A stretch of 64,000 nt of DNA, taken from Nocardia fusca NBRC 14340 (lineage in GTDB: Bacteria; Actinomycetota; Actinomycetes; Mycobacteriales; Mycobacteriaceae). Made by a program: the position numbers and the translations under genes. How positions within the stretch are numbered: the first letter of the stretch is position 1; the number at the start of each line of letters is the position of its first letter. Location: assembly GCF_001618425.1 (NCBI RefSeq), contig NZ_BDCU01000053.1, positions 1 through 64,000 on the forward strand, read 5' to 3'. The notes under the pieces were generated by a model. It searched no databases. It saw only the letters and a list, made by a program, of their open reading frames with translations, and had not been told where the DNA came from. Below, piece after piece: positions 9,285 to 18,332 of this stretch.

Positions 9285-10096
9285 CGGATCTCCCCCGGTC
9301 CCTGCGCCGACAGCAGCCGGGTCTCCACGCGGCGCATCAGCGTGTTGAGCACGATCCCGGCGAGGCCGCTCAGCGCGATGTAGGCGTACATGCGGGCCGG
9401 GTCCCCCGCGGACCGCGACATCGTGATCTCGTGTCCGATACCGGGCATCTGGATGATGATCTCCGCGGTCACGACCAGGATGAGGGTCGTCGAGGTCGCC
9501 AAGCGGATCGCCGTCGCCAGATACGGAAGCATGCTCGGCACCTGGATCCAGCGGATCCGTTGCCACAGCGTGAGGTGGTAGGACCGGGCTGTCTCGAGGG
9601 CGACCGGGTGCGCCGCCCGCACCCCGGCGATCGCCGGCACCAGCACCTGCCAGAACGCCGCGAAGACCGCGAGGAACAGCGCGCTCTGCGTTCCGGTGCC
9701 GATGGTGAGTACCACGAGCGGGATCAGCGCGACCGACGGCACCGGTCGAAAGAACTCGATCACGGGCCTCAGCAGCGCTTCGAAGGGGACGAACAGGCCG
9801 AGCACGATTCCCGCGACGGTCCCGAGGACCACCGCCGTGCTCAGGGCCGACAGCCAGGTGACGACCGTGCTCGACAACGCCGGTCCCAGCGCCGGGCCGT
9901 CCAGCTCCGCGGCCAGGGTGGCCGCGATCTCGCTGGCGGGTGGGAAGTATCCGGCCGGCAGGATATCGGTGCGCGTCAGGATTTCCTGCAGGGCGATCAG
10001 GCCGGCGATGAAAGCCGTGGCCTGCATGCGCCGGCCGAGTGCGAGAGACACGGTGGCTCGCTGCTTCGGCAGCGAGATCGCGGTGACCGCGGTCAT
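9281..10096 (-). CDS. ABC importer permease (SsuC/TauC type), first copy
   Basis: 271 residues with about six membrane helices and the conserved coupling loop FFRPVPSVALIPLVVLTIG. The start at ATG 10096 overlaps the stop of the FAD monooxygenase gene (ATGA), and its own stop overlaps the next permease start in the same way. These tight junctions show one polycistronic unit and imply that the imported compound is the substrate of the upstream enzymes. Confidence 0.9.
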   Translation of the reverse strand: MTAVTAISLPKQRATVSLALGRRMQATAFIAGLIALQEILTRTDILPAGYFPPASEIAATLAAELDGPALGPALSSTVVTWLSALSTAVVLGTVAGIVLGLFVPFEALLRPVIEFFRPVPSVALIPLVVLTIGTGTQSALFLAVFAAFWQVLVPAIAGVRAAHPVALETARSYHLTLWQRIRWIQVPSMLPYLATAIRLATSTTLILVVTAEIIIQMPGIGHEITMSRSAGDPARMYAYIALSGLAGIVLNTLMRRVETRLLSAQGPGEIR

Positions 10097-11187
10097 GATT
10101 CGAACTCCAGGTAGCGGTTGATCTGGAGGTTGCCCACCCCTGATCGGTATTCCTTGCGGGTCCGCTCGTAGTCGAAATGCAGCCGGGAATAGTCGACCAT
10201 CTTGTTCGCGACCGGAAGGCGCTGCTCCTGGAAATCCCGTAACGCCCCGCCGACGTCGTCGTGCGCGCTCAGGCATTCCGCGAGCAACTGCCCATCGATC
10301 AGCGCCTGGTTGGCGCCCTGCGCCATACCGGGATACATCGGATGTGCCGAGTCACCGATCAGGGCGACCCGCCCGTCCACCCACTGAGTCAGGTGTTCCC
10401 GGTAGTGCCCGATTTCGCGGCCGATGACGGTATCGGGTTCGCTGCTCGCAATGATCCGCGGAACCGGGGTGGCGGTCCAGGTGTCGTAGACGCCGCGGAA
10501 CTCGTCGAACGTCGAGAGTCCGTGGACGGACCCGTACCAGTAGGCATGGGTGGCGTCGATGGGGATCCATCCGAAATGGCCTTCGGTGCCGTAGACGTCG
10601 GCCTGCACGCGTGCCGGAACGTCGGCCCGCGAGAGTTCGAAGACCCCCCGCCACCGCACGATCCCTTCATCGGTGAACTGTGGGGGCCCGCCCAGCATCG
10701 CGTTGCGGATCCGCGACCCGATACCGTCCGCGCCGAGCAGCAGATCGCCGTCGGCGCTCCGGCCGTCCTCGAAATGCACCGTGACGTTCTCGTCGGTCTG
10801 CGTGTAGCCCACCGCGGTAGCGTTGAACTCGATCTCGTGCGGGTCGAGTGCCTCGGCGAGCATGGCGTTCAAACGCCGCCGCCGGGCCCCGGTGACCGGT
10901 GCACCGAGGTCCTCGCCCCAATGGCCGACATCGGTATCCGAGGTGAGGGTGCCGTCACTGTCGAGGGCCCACCACCGCTCCATCTCCGCCGCGAACGACC
11001 GGAATTCGGCCCCCAGCCCGAGCCCGTCGATCACCCGGACCCCGTTGGGCCAGATGTTGAGCCCCACACCGGCGGTCCGTAGTTCCGAATCGGCCTCGAA
11101 GATCTGGACCTTCCAGCCCCGGTGTTTCAGGTGCAGCGCGGACGACAGGCCCGCGACTCCCCCGCCGCAGATCAATGCTGTTGGCAC
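10093..11187 (-). CDS. FAD-dependent aromatic monooxygenase (salicylate/6-hydroxynicotinate hydroxylase-like)
   Basis: 364 residues, class A flavoprotein hydroxylase. The N-terminal dinucleotide fold carries GGGVAG (8-13) and an acidic residue at the end of strand 2 (IFEAD), the middle DG motif is LLGADGIGSR, and the C-terminal flavin/ribityl motif is ALIGDSAHPMYPGMAQGA. The family typically uses NAD(P)H and O2 to hydroxylate an aromatic ring, sometimes with decarboxylation. It sits between dehydrogenases and the importer in a nine-gene operon, so it is likely an early ring-attack step for the imported compound. The substrate is not determined. Confidence 0.88.
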   Translation of the reverse strand: MPTALICGGGVAGLSSALHLKHRGWKVQIFEADSELRTAGVGLNIWPNGVRVIDGLGLGAEFRSFAAEMERWWALDSDGTLTSDTDVGHWGEDLGAPVTGARRRRLNAMLAEALDPHEIEFNATAVGYTQTDENVTVHFEDGRSADGDLLLGADGIGSRIRNAMLGGPPQFTDEGIVRWRGVFELSRADVPARVQADVYGTEGHFGWIPIDATHAYWYGSVHGLSTFDEFRGVYDTWTATPVPRIIASSEPDTVIGREIGHYREHLTQWVDGRVALIGDSAHPMYPGMAQGANQALIDGQLLAECLSAHDDVGGALRDFQEQRLPVANKMVDYSRLHFDYERTRKEYRSGVGNLQINRYLEFES

Positions 11188-11233
11188 GACTTCTTCCTTC
11201 CGATCGTTTGTGCGGTCCCGGACCGCTACCGGC

Positions 11234-12121
11234 TCACGGGCTGTCCGGCGACATTCCGTTGAGCCGTTCGAGTGCCTTGATGAGGGCGCCGTGATCCAGT
11301 CCGCCGTCTCCAGCGGACCGCAGCGCCTGCACGAGTTGGGTGATGACGCCGGTGAGCGGTACCGCGATCCGCGCCTGCTCGGCGGCGGCCAGCGCGATCT
11401 TCAGATCCTTGTGGTGCAGGTCCACGCGGAATCCGGGCGCGAAATCGCGGGCCAGCATCTTCGGCGCTTTCACCTCGAGTACCTTGCTGGCAGCCAGACC
11501 ACCGTTCAGCACCGTGAGTGCGGCATCCACCTCCACACCGGTGCGCCGCAGTAACGACACCGCCTCGGCCACCATCGCGATATTGCCTGCCACGAGCATC
11601 TGGTTGGCGGCCTTCACCAGCTGTCCGGCGCCCGCCGGGCCGACATGCACCGTCGTCGCCGCCATCGCGTCGAGTACCTCGCCGGCCCGGCGAACCGCGT
11701 CCTTCTCGCCGCCCATCATCACCGCGAGGGTTCCGGCCACCGCACCGGCTTCACCTCCGCTGACCGGTGCGTCGACGAACGCCACGTCCCTGTCGGCCAG
11801 ACGCGCAGCGAAATCCCGTGCGGATTCCGGAGCAATCGTGCTGCAGTCGATGACCAGCGATCCCGGCCGCAGTGCCGTGAGGACCCTGCCGGCACCGAAC
11901 AACACCTCCTCGACGTCGGGAGAGTCGGGCAGCACGGTGATGACGACGTCGGCCTTCTCCCCGACCTGCGCGGGACTCGTAGCGCCCACCGCGCCGCGTA
12001 GCTCGAGTTGCTCGATCTTGGCTCGCGAGCGGTTGAACACCACCACGTTGTGGCCGGCGTCGACGAGATGACCCGCCATCGGTGCGCCCATCACGCCGAG
12101 TCCGATGAATCCGATGTTCAC
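11234..12121 (-). CDS. beta-hydroxyacid dehydrogenase (3-hydroxyisobutyrate/tartronate-semialdehyde reductase family)
   Basis: 295 residues. The N-terminal Rossmann fold begins NIGFIGLGVMGAP with the family GxGxMGxxMA pattern. The substrate-binding motif DAPVSGGEAGA and the catalytic-lysine helix GQLVKAANQ follow, and an all-helical C-terminal domain completes the fold. GTG 12121 is chosen because GAGGAGG lies 5-6 bases upstream and it gives the canonical N-terminus; longer starts add unrelated residues. It begins only 10 bases after the previous gene's stop. It probably interconverts a beta-hydroxy acid and its semialdehyde in the operon's pathway. Confidence 0.88.
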   Translation of the reverse strand: MNIGFIGLGVMGAPMAGHLVDAGHNVVVFNRSRAKIEQLELRGAVGATSPAQVGEKADVVITVLPDSPDVEEVLFGAGRVLTALRPGSLVIDCSTIAPESARDFAARLADRDVAFVDAPVSGGEAGAVAGTLAVMMGGEKDAVRRAGEVLDAMAATTVHVGPAGAGQLVKAANQMLVAGNIAMVAEAVSLLRRTGVEVDAALTVLNGGLAASKVLEVKAPKMLARDFAPGFRVDLHHKDLKIALAAAEQARIAVPLTGVITQLVQALRSAGDGGLDHGALIKALERLNGMSPDSP

Positions 12122-12131
12122 AGCCACCTCC

Positions 12132-13166
12132 TCAGTACCCGCGCGACAGGTCGACGACATTGCGGAATTCGCGTCCGTCGACGAGTCGGCGCAGGTTGTC
12201 GGCGAACAGGTCGACCTGGCGGTCGCCCAGCAACTGGGACGCGTGCGAATCGTGCGGCAACACCTGGGCTCCCGGGGCCTTCCACAGCGGATCGTCGGCC
12301 GGTAGCGGCTCGGTGCTGTGACAGTCGATGAGTGCCCCGCTCAGCCGGCCTTGTTCCAGCGCGTCGACGAGTGCGTCGGCATCGTGGATCGCGCCGCGGG
12401 CGACATTGGCGATCCAGCCACCGGGTTTCATCGCCGCCAACGCTTCCGCGTCGACGAGTCCCCGGGTTTCCGAGGTCAACGGCGCGGCGATCACCAGGTA
12501 ATCGGATCGGGACAGCGCCTCGTGCAGCCCACTGGTGGGGAATGTCTCGTCGAAACCCGGGACTGCGTTACCGCGACGATTGATCCCGATCGTGCGGATG
12601 CCGAGCACTTGCGCGATCACCGCCGTTCTCGACCCGATACTGCCGGTGCCGAGCACGGTCATGGTGGAACCGTCCAGTTCACGCGCGGGAAGTTCCGTCC
12701 AGGCCCGCGCCGCCTGATTTTCCCAGCGTTCCCGCAGCATCTTCGCCTGCGCGAGGATGGCCGCGATAACGGTCTCGGCGATGGCGTTGGCGGCCACGCC
12801 GGAAGCATTCGCCAGGACGACGCCCTCGGGCATGATGCCCACGAGGTGCTCGGCGCCCGCGCTCATCGATTGCAGCAGCTTCAAATCCGGGTTGAACAGC
12901 TGTTCCAGTCCGGGCATTGTGAGGATGCCCTGCTCGATCTCGATCTCCTTCTTGGAGCCGCTGGTCTCGACCATGATCGCGTGCGGTGGACGCTGTGGCG
13001 AAGCGCCGGCATTCAATTCCGATACCGGGATATGTTCCAGCCACACGTCCTCGGCGACTCCGGTGATCCGGAGCCTCTGCTCGGCGGTCAACCAGATCCC
13101 GTCGTCGGGATCCGCGGCGTTCTGTACCGCCTTGGGCAGCCCGGCGACTACGACATTGAGTGACAC
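12132..13166 (-). CDS. D-2-hydroxyacid dehydrogenase
   Basis: 344 residues with the bilobal fold of formate/glycerate dehydrogenases. The NAD-binding motif is GTGSIGSRTAVIAQ. The catalytic triad is visible as Arg in NVARGAIHD, Glu in HSTEPLPADDPLW and His in LPHDSHASQ. It would reduce a 2-oxo acid or oxidise a D-2-hydroxy acid with NAD(P)H. It lies between a MetX-like hydrolase and a beta-hydroxyacid dehydrogenase; two dehydrogenases in series suggest processing of a ring-cleavage or hydrolysis product. Confidence 0.88.
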   Translation of the reverse strand: MSLNVVVAGLPKAVQNAADPDDGIWLTAEQRLRITGVAEDVWLEHIPVSELNAGASPQRPPHAIMVETSGSKKEIEIEQGILTMPGLEQLFNPDLKLLQSMSAGAEHLVGIMPEGVVLANASGVAANAIAETVIAAILAQAKMLRERWENQAARAWTELPARELDGSTMTVLGTGSIGSRTAVIAQVLGIRTIGINRRGNAVPGFDETFPTSGLHEALSRSDYLVIAAPLTSETRGLVDAEALAAMKPGGWIANVARGAIHDADALVDALEQGRLSGALIDCHSTEPLPADDPLWKAPGAQVLPHDSHASQLLGDRQVDLFADNLRRLVDGREFRNVVDLSRGY

Positions 13167-13221
13167 TCGATCGTTCTCCTGATCTCGATCTGGGATGTAT
13201 TTCTCGGCGGAGCAGGTGTGG

Positions 13222-14214
13222 TCACGGCCTCCTCGAGAGCTCGCGCAGGCATAGATCCACCTGCCGTTGCTCGTCGGCGCGGATTCCGGGGCGGCCCGCG
13301 ATATGGCCCAGCGGCGAGACCATCTCGCGTACTTCCCCGCGGTCGATCCAGGCGGCCTCGAGGTGGTTCTCGGTGACCGTGAAGTAGCTGTCGGTCACCG
13401 AGGGCATGAGAACGGTGCGGGCGGTGACGCGGCCGAGTCGATCCCGCAGCGATCGGAGGCTTCCGCCGTCGGCCGCGCGCCACATCTCCAAGGCGGCCGT
13501 CAGATCCCCGGCGTGCATGGCCTGGTGATCCTTGCCCCACCGTTCGAGGACATCGCCAGTGCTGAGGTAACCGAACTCGCGGTACACCTCCTGGGCGAAG
13601 AACTCCTCGCAGTAGGCCCAGCCGGCGTACACCCGGCCGAACGCGTCGAGGCGCTCCAGCTCTGTCCGACCGTCTGTCTCGTTGCCGCGGCGACCGGCTC
13701 TGAGTGTGGCACCGACCGAATCGAGGAAGACTTCGTTGATCGGTGAACACCGCGCCGCGGAACACAGGGCGAAGACGGCGGACGTACGCTCGGGATATCT
13801 GGCCGCGAAATCCAGCGATTGGATACCACCCAGCGACCACCCGGCGACAAGGCGCAGTTGCCGTACACCCAGCCGGCCGAGGACGTGTTCCGCCGCTCGC
13901 GCGCAATCTCCGACCCGCACCCGCGGAAACGTGGTGCCGCTCGTGGAGGGAGACGACGAGATCCCGCCACCGAAATGGTTGACGACGACCACGAAGTGCT
14001 CGGCCGGGTCGAGCGGACGCCCCGGTCCGATCCACGCCGCGTAGCCGAGGTCGTCACCGGTGTAATAGGTGAACAGCAGTACGGCATTGTCGCCGGAAGG
14101 CGAGAGCGACCCATAGGTCCGGAAACCGATCCGCGCGTCGTTCAGCATCGCACCGGACAGCAATGGGAATGTCGGCAGACGCAGCGTTTTCCGCTCGCTG
14201 TGGTCGGAACTCAT
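13222..14214 (-). CDS. MetX-like alpha/beta hydrolase
   Basis: 330 residues related to the homoserine O-acetyltransferase group. Conserved blocks are RTYGSLSPSGDNAVLLFTYYTG, NHFGGGISSSPS, the nucleophile elbow GWSLGGIQS, Asp in PSVTDSYF and His in PLGHIAGRPG. In catabolic operons such proteins often act as amide, ester or C-C hydrolases rather than true acetyltransferases, and no methionine genes are nearby, so I read it as a pathway hydrolase. ATG 14214 is preferred to GTG 14223 because GAGG is 8 bases upstream of it. Confidence 0.82.
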   Translation of the reverse strand: MSSDHSERKTLRLPTFPLLSGAMLNDARIGFRTYGSLSPSGDNAVLLFTYYTGDDLGYAAWIGPGRPLDPAEHFVVVVNHFGGGISSSPSTSGTTFPRVRVGDCARAAEHVLGRLGVRQLRLVAGWSLGGIQSLDFAARYPERTSAVFALCSAARCSPINEVFLDSVGATLRAGRRGNETDGRTELERLDAFGRVYAGWAYCEEFFAQEVYREFGYLSTGDVLERWGKDHQAMHAGDLTAALEMWRAADGGSLRSLRDRLGRVTARTVLMPSVTDSYFTVTENHLEAAWIDRGEVREMVSPLGHIAGRPGIRADEQRQVDLCLRELSRRP

Positions 14215-14250
14215 CGTCAACACCTCACCGGGACCTCGGTACTCGCCTGC

Positions 14251-15606
14251 TCAGAAGAACTTGAGGTACCGGCTCCGTTCCCAGTCGGTCACCGCGGTGG
14301 TGTAGGACTCCCACTCACCGCGTTTGTTGTCGATGAAGGACTGCCACAGCTGCTCCCCGCACACTTGTCTTGTGAAGGGGTCGGCTTCGAATGCGTCCAC
14401 TGCCTCCTCGAGGGTTCGCGGAAGCAGTGCGAGACCACGCTTCCCGTAGTCGGCCGGGTCGACTTCGTAGAGGTTCTCGGTGTGGAAGTGCTCCAGCTCG
14501 AGCTCTTCGCGCACACCTTCCAAACCGGCCGCGAGCAGCAGCGCCGCCGCGAGGTGCGGGTTGGCCGCCGAATCCACCGCACGACATTCGACACGACCGC
14601 CACCGAGCGGGATGCGCAACATGTTCGTACGGTTGTTGTTCCCGCAACTGGCGAAGATCGGCGCCCAGGTCGAGCCCGACATACTGCCTTGTCGGACCAG
14701 GCGCTTGTAGCTGTTGACGGTCGGAGCGATCACCGCGCAGATGGCGGCAGCGTGCCGGACTATTCCGGCCGCGAAGTGGTATCCGATCGCACTCAGGCCC
14801 GCCGCCCGCGGGTCCTCGTCGGAGTCGAAGAGGTTCATGCCGCCGTCCAGCGCCGCGAGCGACATGTTGAAATGCGCACCCGAGCCCGTACGGTCGGCGA
14901 ACGGCTTCGGCATGAACGAGACGTACGCTCCGTGCTTTCGAGCAACCTCGTTGGCCATCAACCGGAAGAACGCCACACGATCGGCCATCGACAAACCGTC
15001 GGCGTAGGCGAAGTCGATCTCGAACTGCCCTTGGGCGTCCTCGTGATCGAAAGAGTAGACGTCCCAGCCGAGTTCGTTCATATGGTCGACGAGCTCGTGT
15101 AGCCAGCCCAGATTGTCCAGCAGCGTGGGCACCGCGTAGCAGGGCTTGTCGAGGGTGTCACGTTCACTGAGGCTGCTGGGGCCGGTGGGTCCGTCTGCGA
15201 GGACGAAGAATTCGGCCTCGACGCCGAGATTGAACCCGTACCCCATCTGCTCGGCAGCCTTGATCTGCCGACCGAGGATGTTTCGCGTGGATGCCTCGAA
15301 CGGCTGACCACCGACGTAGAGATCGGACAGGAACAGGGCGACGTCCTTGCGCCAAGGCAGCACGAACCCGCGATCCAGATCGGGATGCGCGGAGAGCTCC
15401 TCGTCGTTCACCTCTTGCGGCAGGCCGTCGAGCGCCGCCCCGGTGAACAATTCCGATCCCTGCGACATCTGCACGAAGTGGTCGATCGGCACCATCTTTC
15501 CCTTGATGTTGCCGTGCAGATCCGTGTAGCCGGCGATGCTGAACCGGACCCCCTCATCCTTCAACTGCTTGGCCATGATTTCGGCCTCGGCCGCGTCGCG
15601 CACCAT
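14251..15606 (-). CDS. GlnT-type (type III) glutamine synthetase-like ligase
   Basis: 451 residues. Glutamine-synthetase catalytic core: GVEAEFFVL (metal glutamates), DHEDAQGQFEID, SGAHFNMSL (ammonia/metal site), GSTWAPIFASCGNNNRTNMLRIP and ECRAVDSAANPHLA. Housekeeping GlnA has a longer, better conserved sequence with an adenylylation tyrosine loop that is not evident here. Relatives of this branch gamma-glutamylate amines or are annotated type III ligases. It is the first gene of the operon (ATG 15606, GAGGGG 7 bases upstream), so it may attach glutamate to an imported amine or assimilate released ammonia. Which of these holds cannot be decided from sequence. Confidence 0.88.
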   Translation of the reverse strand: MVRDAAEAEIMAKQLKDEGVRFSIAGYTDLHGNIKGKMVPIDHFVQMSQGSELFTGAALDGLPQEVNDEELSAHPDLDRGFVLPWRKDVALFLSDLYVGGQPFEASTRNILGRQIKAAEQMGYGFNLGVEAEFFVLADGPTGPSSLSERDTLDKPCYAVPTLLDNLGWLHELVDHMNELGWDVYSFDHEDAQGQFEIDFAYADGLSMADRVAFFRLMANEVARKHGAYVSFMPKPFADRTGSGAHFNMSLAALDGGMNLFDSDEDPRAAGLSAIGYHFAAGIVRHAAAICAVIAPTVNSYKRLVRQGSMSGSTWAPIFASCGNNNRTNMLRIPLGGGRVECRAVDSAANPHLAAALLLAAGLEGVREELELEHFHTENLYEVDPADYGKRGLALLPRTLEEAVDAFEADPFTRQVCGEQLWQSFIDNKRGEWESYTTAVTDWERSRYLKFF

Positions 15607-15625
15607 CGTCGACCCCTCATCCCTA

Positions 15626-15646
15626 GTTTCGATTAACTATCGAAAC
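15626..15646. promoter_or_regulatory. 21-bp perfect palindrome upstream of the GlnT-led operon
   Basis: GTTTCGAT-TAACT-ATCGAAAC: two perfect 8-base arms around a 5-base spacer, 20 bases upstream of the first start codon of the nine-gene operon. It is AT-rich against a GC-rich background and placed where it would overlap the promoter or early transcript. This is a good candidate operator. The TetR protein encoded at the far end of the operon is one possible ligand. The rest of 15607-15928 holds only this site and a hairpin. Confidence 0.55.
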
Positions 15647-15833
15647 CGTAGGAAGGCGGTATTTCCCGAGCGCTGCGGTCGAGTTAAAAGGGGATTTCGT
15701 AGGATGACTTTCGCGCACCGGTCGGTGAGAGACGGTGGCGTTCCCGGCCGAACGAACATCGGTAGTGTCCCAAGACCGCCGACCGGCCCCGGAGACCGCC
15801 CCGGCAAGACTGCAACCGGAATCAGAGTCCCGT

Positions 15834-15851
15834 TGGCCCTGGTGAGGGCCA
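15834..15851. terminator. hairpin downstream of the MmyB-type regulator
   Basis: Perfect 7-bp stem TGGCCCT / AGGGCCA with a GGTG loop, about 80 bases past the stop of the leftward regulator gene and before the GlnT operon promoter. It may separate the two transcription units. No T run. Confidence 0.35.
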
Positions 15852-15928
15852 GAAGGGACGATAGGAACCATAGCTGGACCGCAAGCGGCATTCGGTGGAG
15901 GACATCGTTAGGTCCACAGTCCCTGGAG

Positions 15929-16852
15929 CTATTCATTGGTGGTGCGGGGTGCCGGTTGTCCGGGTGCTGCGGACTGGTCTTGCAGGTTGGTGGCGGCCCA
16001 GCTGGCGAGCAGGGCGATCGCGTCGGCTGACGGTGATCCGGGTTTGGGGCAGTAGAAGGTGAGAGCGAGGCCCGGATCGGCCGGCAGTGGCATGGATTCC
16101 CAGTCGAGGGTGAGGTCGCCGACCACCGGGTGGTGGAATCGCTTGACGCCGTTGTGGTGCAGGCGCACGTTGTGTTTGGCCCACCGAACCCGGAATTCGT
16201 CGCTGCGGGTGGACAGTTCGCCTACGAGGTCGGAGATGCCACGGTCGTAGGGGTCGCGCCCGGCGTCGCTTCGCAGGAGATTGACCACCCCGTCGGCTAC
16301 CTGGTCCCAGTCGAGGAAGAACTCCTGGGCGAACGGGTCGAGGAAGCAGAACCGCACGACGTTGACCGGTCGGCGTGGGTCGGGATGCAGCGGGTCGGGG
16401 TAGAGCGGTGCGTGTAGTGCGTGACCCAGCAGATTGGCCGCGACGATGTCTTGGCGGGTGTTGCGCACGTACGCGGGAACCGTCGAGGTGTCGAGCATGC
16501 GCTGGATCGTGGGTCGGATCGTCTTGGCGCGGCGTGGGCGTGCCCGTTGCGGGCCGGTGACGATGCTGCGGTGCAGGTCGAAAAGGTGGGCGCGTTCGGC
16601 CTCGTCGAGTTGCAGGGCGCGGGCTATGGCGTCGAGGACCGATTCGGAGACTCCGGTGACTTTTCCTCGTTCGATCTGGGTGTAGTAGTCCACCGACAGC
16701 CCGGCCAGGGTGGCGACTTCTTGGCGGCGCAGTCCGGGCACCCGTCGTTTGGCGGCGTCGTAGACGGGCAGCCCCACCTGGTCGGGGGTGATCCTGGCGC
16801 GTCGTGAGGCCAGGAACTCGCCGATGTCAGCGGCGCGGTCAGTGGACTCCAT
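15929..16852 (-). CDS. MmyB-type helix-turn-helix regulator
   Basis: 307 residues. The N-terminal domain begins FLASRRARITPDQVGLP and continues through VPGLRRQEVATLAGLS and DYYTQIERGK, the XRE-type HTH typical of this family. The C-terminal MmyB-like domain includes RNTRQDIVAANLLGHALH and HPVVGDLTLDWESMPLPAD. These regulators usually control a divergent reductase or exporter gene. ATG 16852 is chosen because it gives the family N-terminus (FLASRRA); the longer frame adds low-complexity sequence. It diverges from an MFS exporter, its likely target. Confidence 0.88.
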   Translation of the reverse strand: MESTDRAADIGEFLASRRARITPDQVGLPVYDAAKRRVPGLRRQEVATLAGLSVDYYTQIERGKVTGVSESVLDAIARALQLDEAERAHLFDLHRSIVTGPQRARPRRAKTIRPTIQRMLDTSTVPAYVRNTRQDIVAANLLGHALHAPLYPDPLHPDPRRPVNVVRFCFLDPFAQEFFLDWDQVADGVVNLLRSDAGRDPYDRGISDLVGELSTRSDEFRVRWAKHNVRLHHNGVKRFHHPVVGDLTLDWESMPLPADPGLALTFYCPKPGSPSADAIALLASWAATNLQDQSAAPGQPAPRTTNE

Positions 16853-16901
16853 GACATCGAGGCTAAGCCCGCTGCCTGCATGTTTGCCAGGTGCTGCGAG
16901 G

Positions 16902-16986
16902 GGGGTGCTGCCGGCACCCCTCTCATCCTCACCTCCCACAACCGTGTTCGGGCCTGTTGCATGGATGGCGGAGCGGACCTCGCTCC
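16902..16986. promoter_or_regulatory. two dyads in the regulator/MFS divergent promoter
   Basis: The 164-base divergent space contains two hairpin-type dyads. GGGGTGC-TGCCG-GCACCCC is at 16902-16920. GGAGCG-GACCT-CGCTCC is at 16970-16986, 30 bases before the MFS start. The second is well placed to be an operator for the MmyB-type regulator. Confidence 0.4.
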
Positions 16987-17016
16987 GGTCAGGTTTCTTC
17001 GAGACGACGAGGTGAT

Positions 17017-18255
17017 ATGAGCACGCCGAGGATCGGCCGATCTGCCGCGAGCACCCGGTTGCCGGTGCTGGTGTATGTGCTTGGCGCCGGGATCTTCCTG
17101 ATGGGCACGACCGAGTTCATGGTCGCGGGTCTGTTGCCGGAGGTGGCGGCGGACCTGAAGGTCGACCTCGGCAAGGCCGGTTTGCTGGTCACGGCGTTCG
17201 CGGTCGGCATGATCATCGGCCCGCCGGTGATGGCGCTGGCCACGCTGCGGCTGCCCGCGCGAGCGACCCTGGCCGGTGCGCTGGCCGTCTTCGCTGCCGG
17301 ACATGTGGTGGCCGCGGTCACCGACTCGTTCACCGTGGTGACCGCCTCGCGTGTGGTGACCGCGCTGGCCACCGGCACTTTTTGGGCGACCGGTGCGGTC
17401 GTCGCGACCGCGGTCGCCGGACCGGCAGCGAGCGCGCGGGCGCTGGCGGTGATGTCGGGCGGGCTGAGCCTGGCCGTGGTCGCCGGTGTTCCGCTGGGTA
17501 CCTTCGCCGGCCAGTTCACCGGCTGGCGCGGCCCCTTCTGGATATTGGCCGTCTCCTCGGTTCCGGCGCTGGTCGCCGTGCTGCGGCTGGCGCCCGCCGC
17601 CTCGACCGGCGAGCGTGTGTCGGTGCGCGCCGAGGTGTCGACCGTGCGGCCGTGGCGGGTGTGGGCGGTGCTGGCCGCGATCACCCTGGCCCAGGCCGGT
17701 TTCCTCGGCGCCTACAGCTTCATCAGCCCCCTGCTTACCGACCGCTCCGGTATCGCAGCGAGCCTGGTGCCGCTGGTTCTGGTCGGTTTCGGCATCGGCG
17801 CACTGGGGGGCACCGCGCTGGGTGGCCGGCTCGGCGACCGGTGGCCGTTGCCCGTGATCGCGGCCGCGGTCACCACGACCTCGGTGCTGCTGCTCGTGCT
17901 GGCTCTCACCGCCGCTCACGCGCCGATGGTGGTCGCGGTGGTGGTCGTGCTCGGGGCATCCGGGCTGGGCGCCAATCCGGTGCTGATCGCGCAGACCCTG
18001 CGGTTCGCCGGGCACGGTGCCCGGCTGACGTCCTCGCTGGCCACTGCCGCATTCAACCTCGGCACCGCCGCGGGCTCGGCGCTGGCGGCGACCACGCTGA
18101 CCACCGGTCTCGGTGTCGCCGGCCCCGCCGTGCTCGGCGCCGCCGTCACCGCCACCGCCTTGATACCCGTCGCCGTGCTGGCCGCCCGCGCCCCCGCCGG
18201 CGCACCGACCCGACACCGCGAGGACCCGATCCGCGAACCGGTCGGTGTGAGCTGA
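17017..18255 (+). CDS. MFS exporter, DHA1 (Cmx/AraJ-like) family
   Basis: 412 residues with about 12 membrane helices. The N-terminus (YVLGAGIFLMGTTEFMVAGLLPEVAADL) and the motif GPPVMALATLRLPAR are characteristic of the chloramphenicol/sugar-efflux DHA1 group. ATG 17017 follows GAGG by about 5 bases and yields the canonical short cytoplasmic start. It probably exports a drug or toxic metabolite out of the cell and is followed by an alcohol dehydrogenase and a lipoprotein hydrolase on the same strand, which may form one detoxification unit under the divergent regulator. Confidence 0.88.
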   Translation: MSTPRIGRSAASTRLPVLVYVLGAGIFLMGTTEFMVAGLLPEVAADLKVDLGKAGLLVTAFAVGMIIGPPVMALATLRLPARATLAGALAVFAAGHVVAAVTDSFTVVTASRVVTALATGTFWATGAVVATAVAGPAASARALAVMSGGLSLAVVAGVPLGTFAGQFTGWRGPFWILAVSSVPALVAVLRLAPAASTGERVSVRAEVSTVRPWRVWAVLAAITLAQAGFLGAYSFISPLLTDRSGIAASLVPLVLVGFGIGALGGTALGGRLGDRWPLPVIAAAVTTTSVLLLVLALTAAHAPMVVAVVVVLGASGLGANPVLIAQTLRFAGHGARLTSSLATAAFNLGTAAGSALAATTLTTGLGVAGPAVLGAAVTATALIPVAVLAARAPAGAPTRHREDPIREPVGVS

Positions 18256-18332
18256 ACCTCTGCCGGGCTCGTCCCGGCACCTGCCCGTCGGCAACAACAA
18301 CCGCCTACCGAACCTCGATCAAGGAGAGCACC

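Noticed and set aside
13222..14214. Genuine homoserine O-acetyltransferase (MetX)
   Set aside because: No methionine genes nearby and the operon is catabolic; the family contains many non-acetyltransferase hydrolases.
16624..18300. A 558-codon leftward frame over the MFS exporter and regulator
   Set aside because: Low-complexity Arg/Gly/His/Gln-rich translation, opposite to a complete MFS protein.
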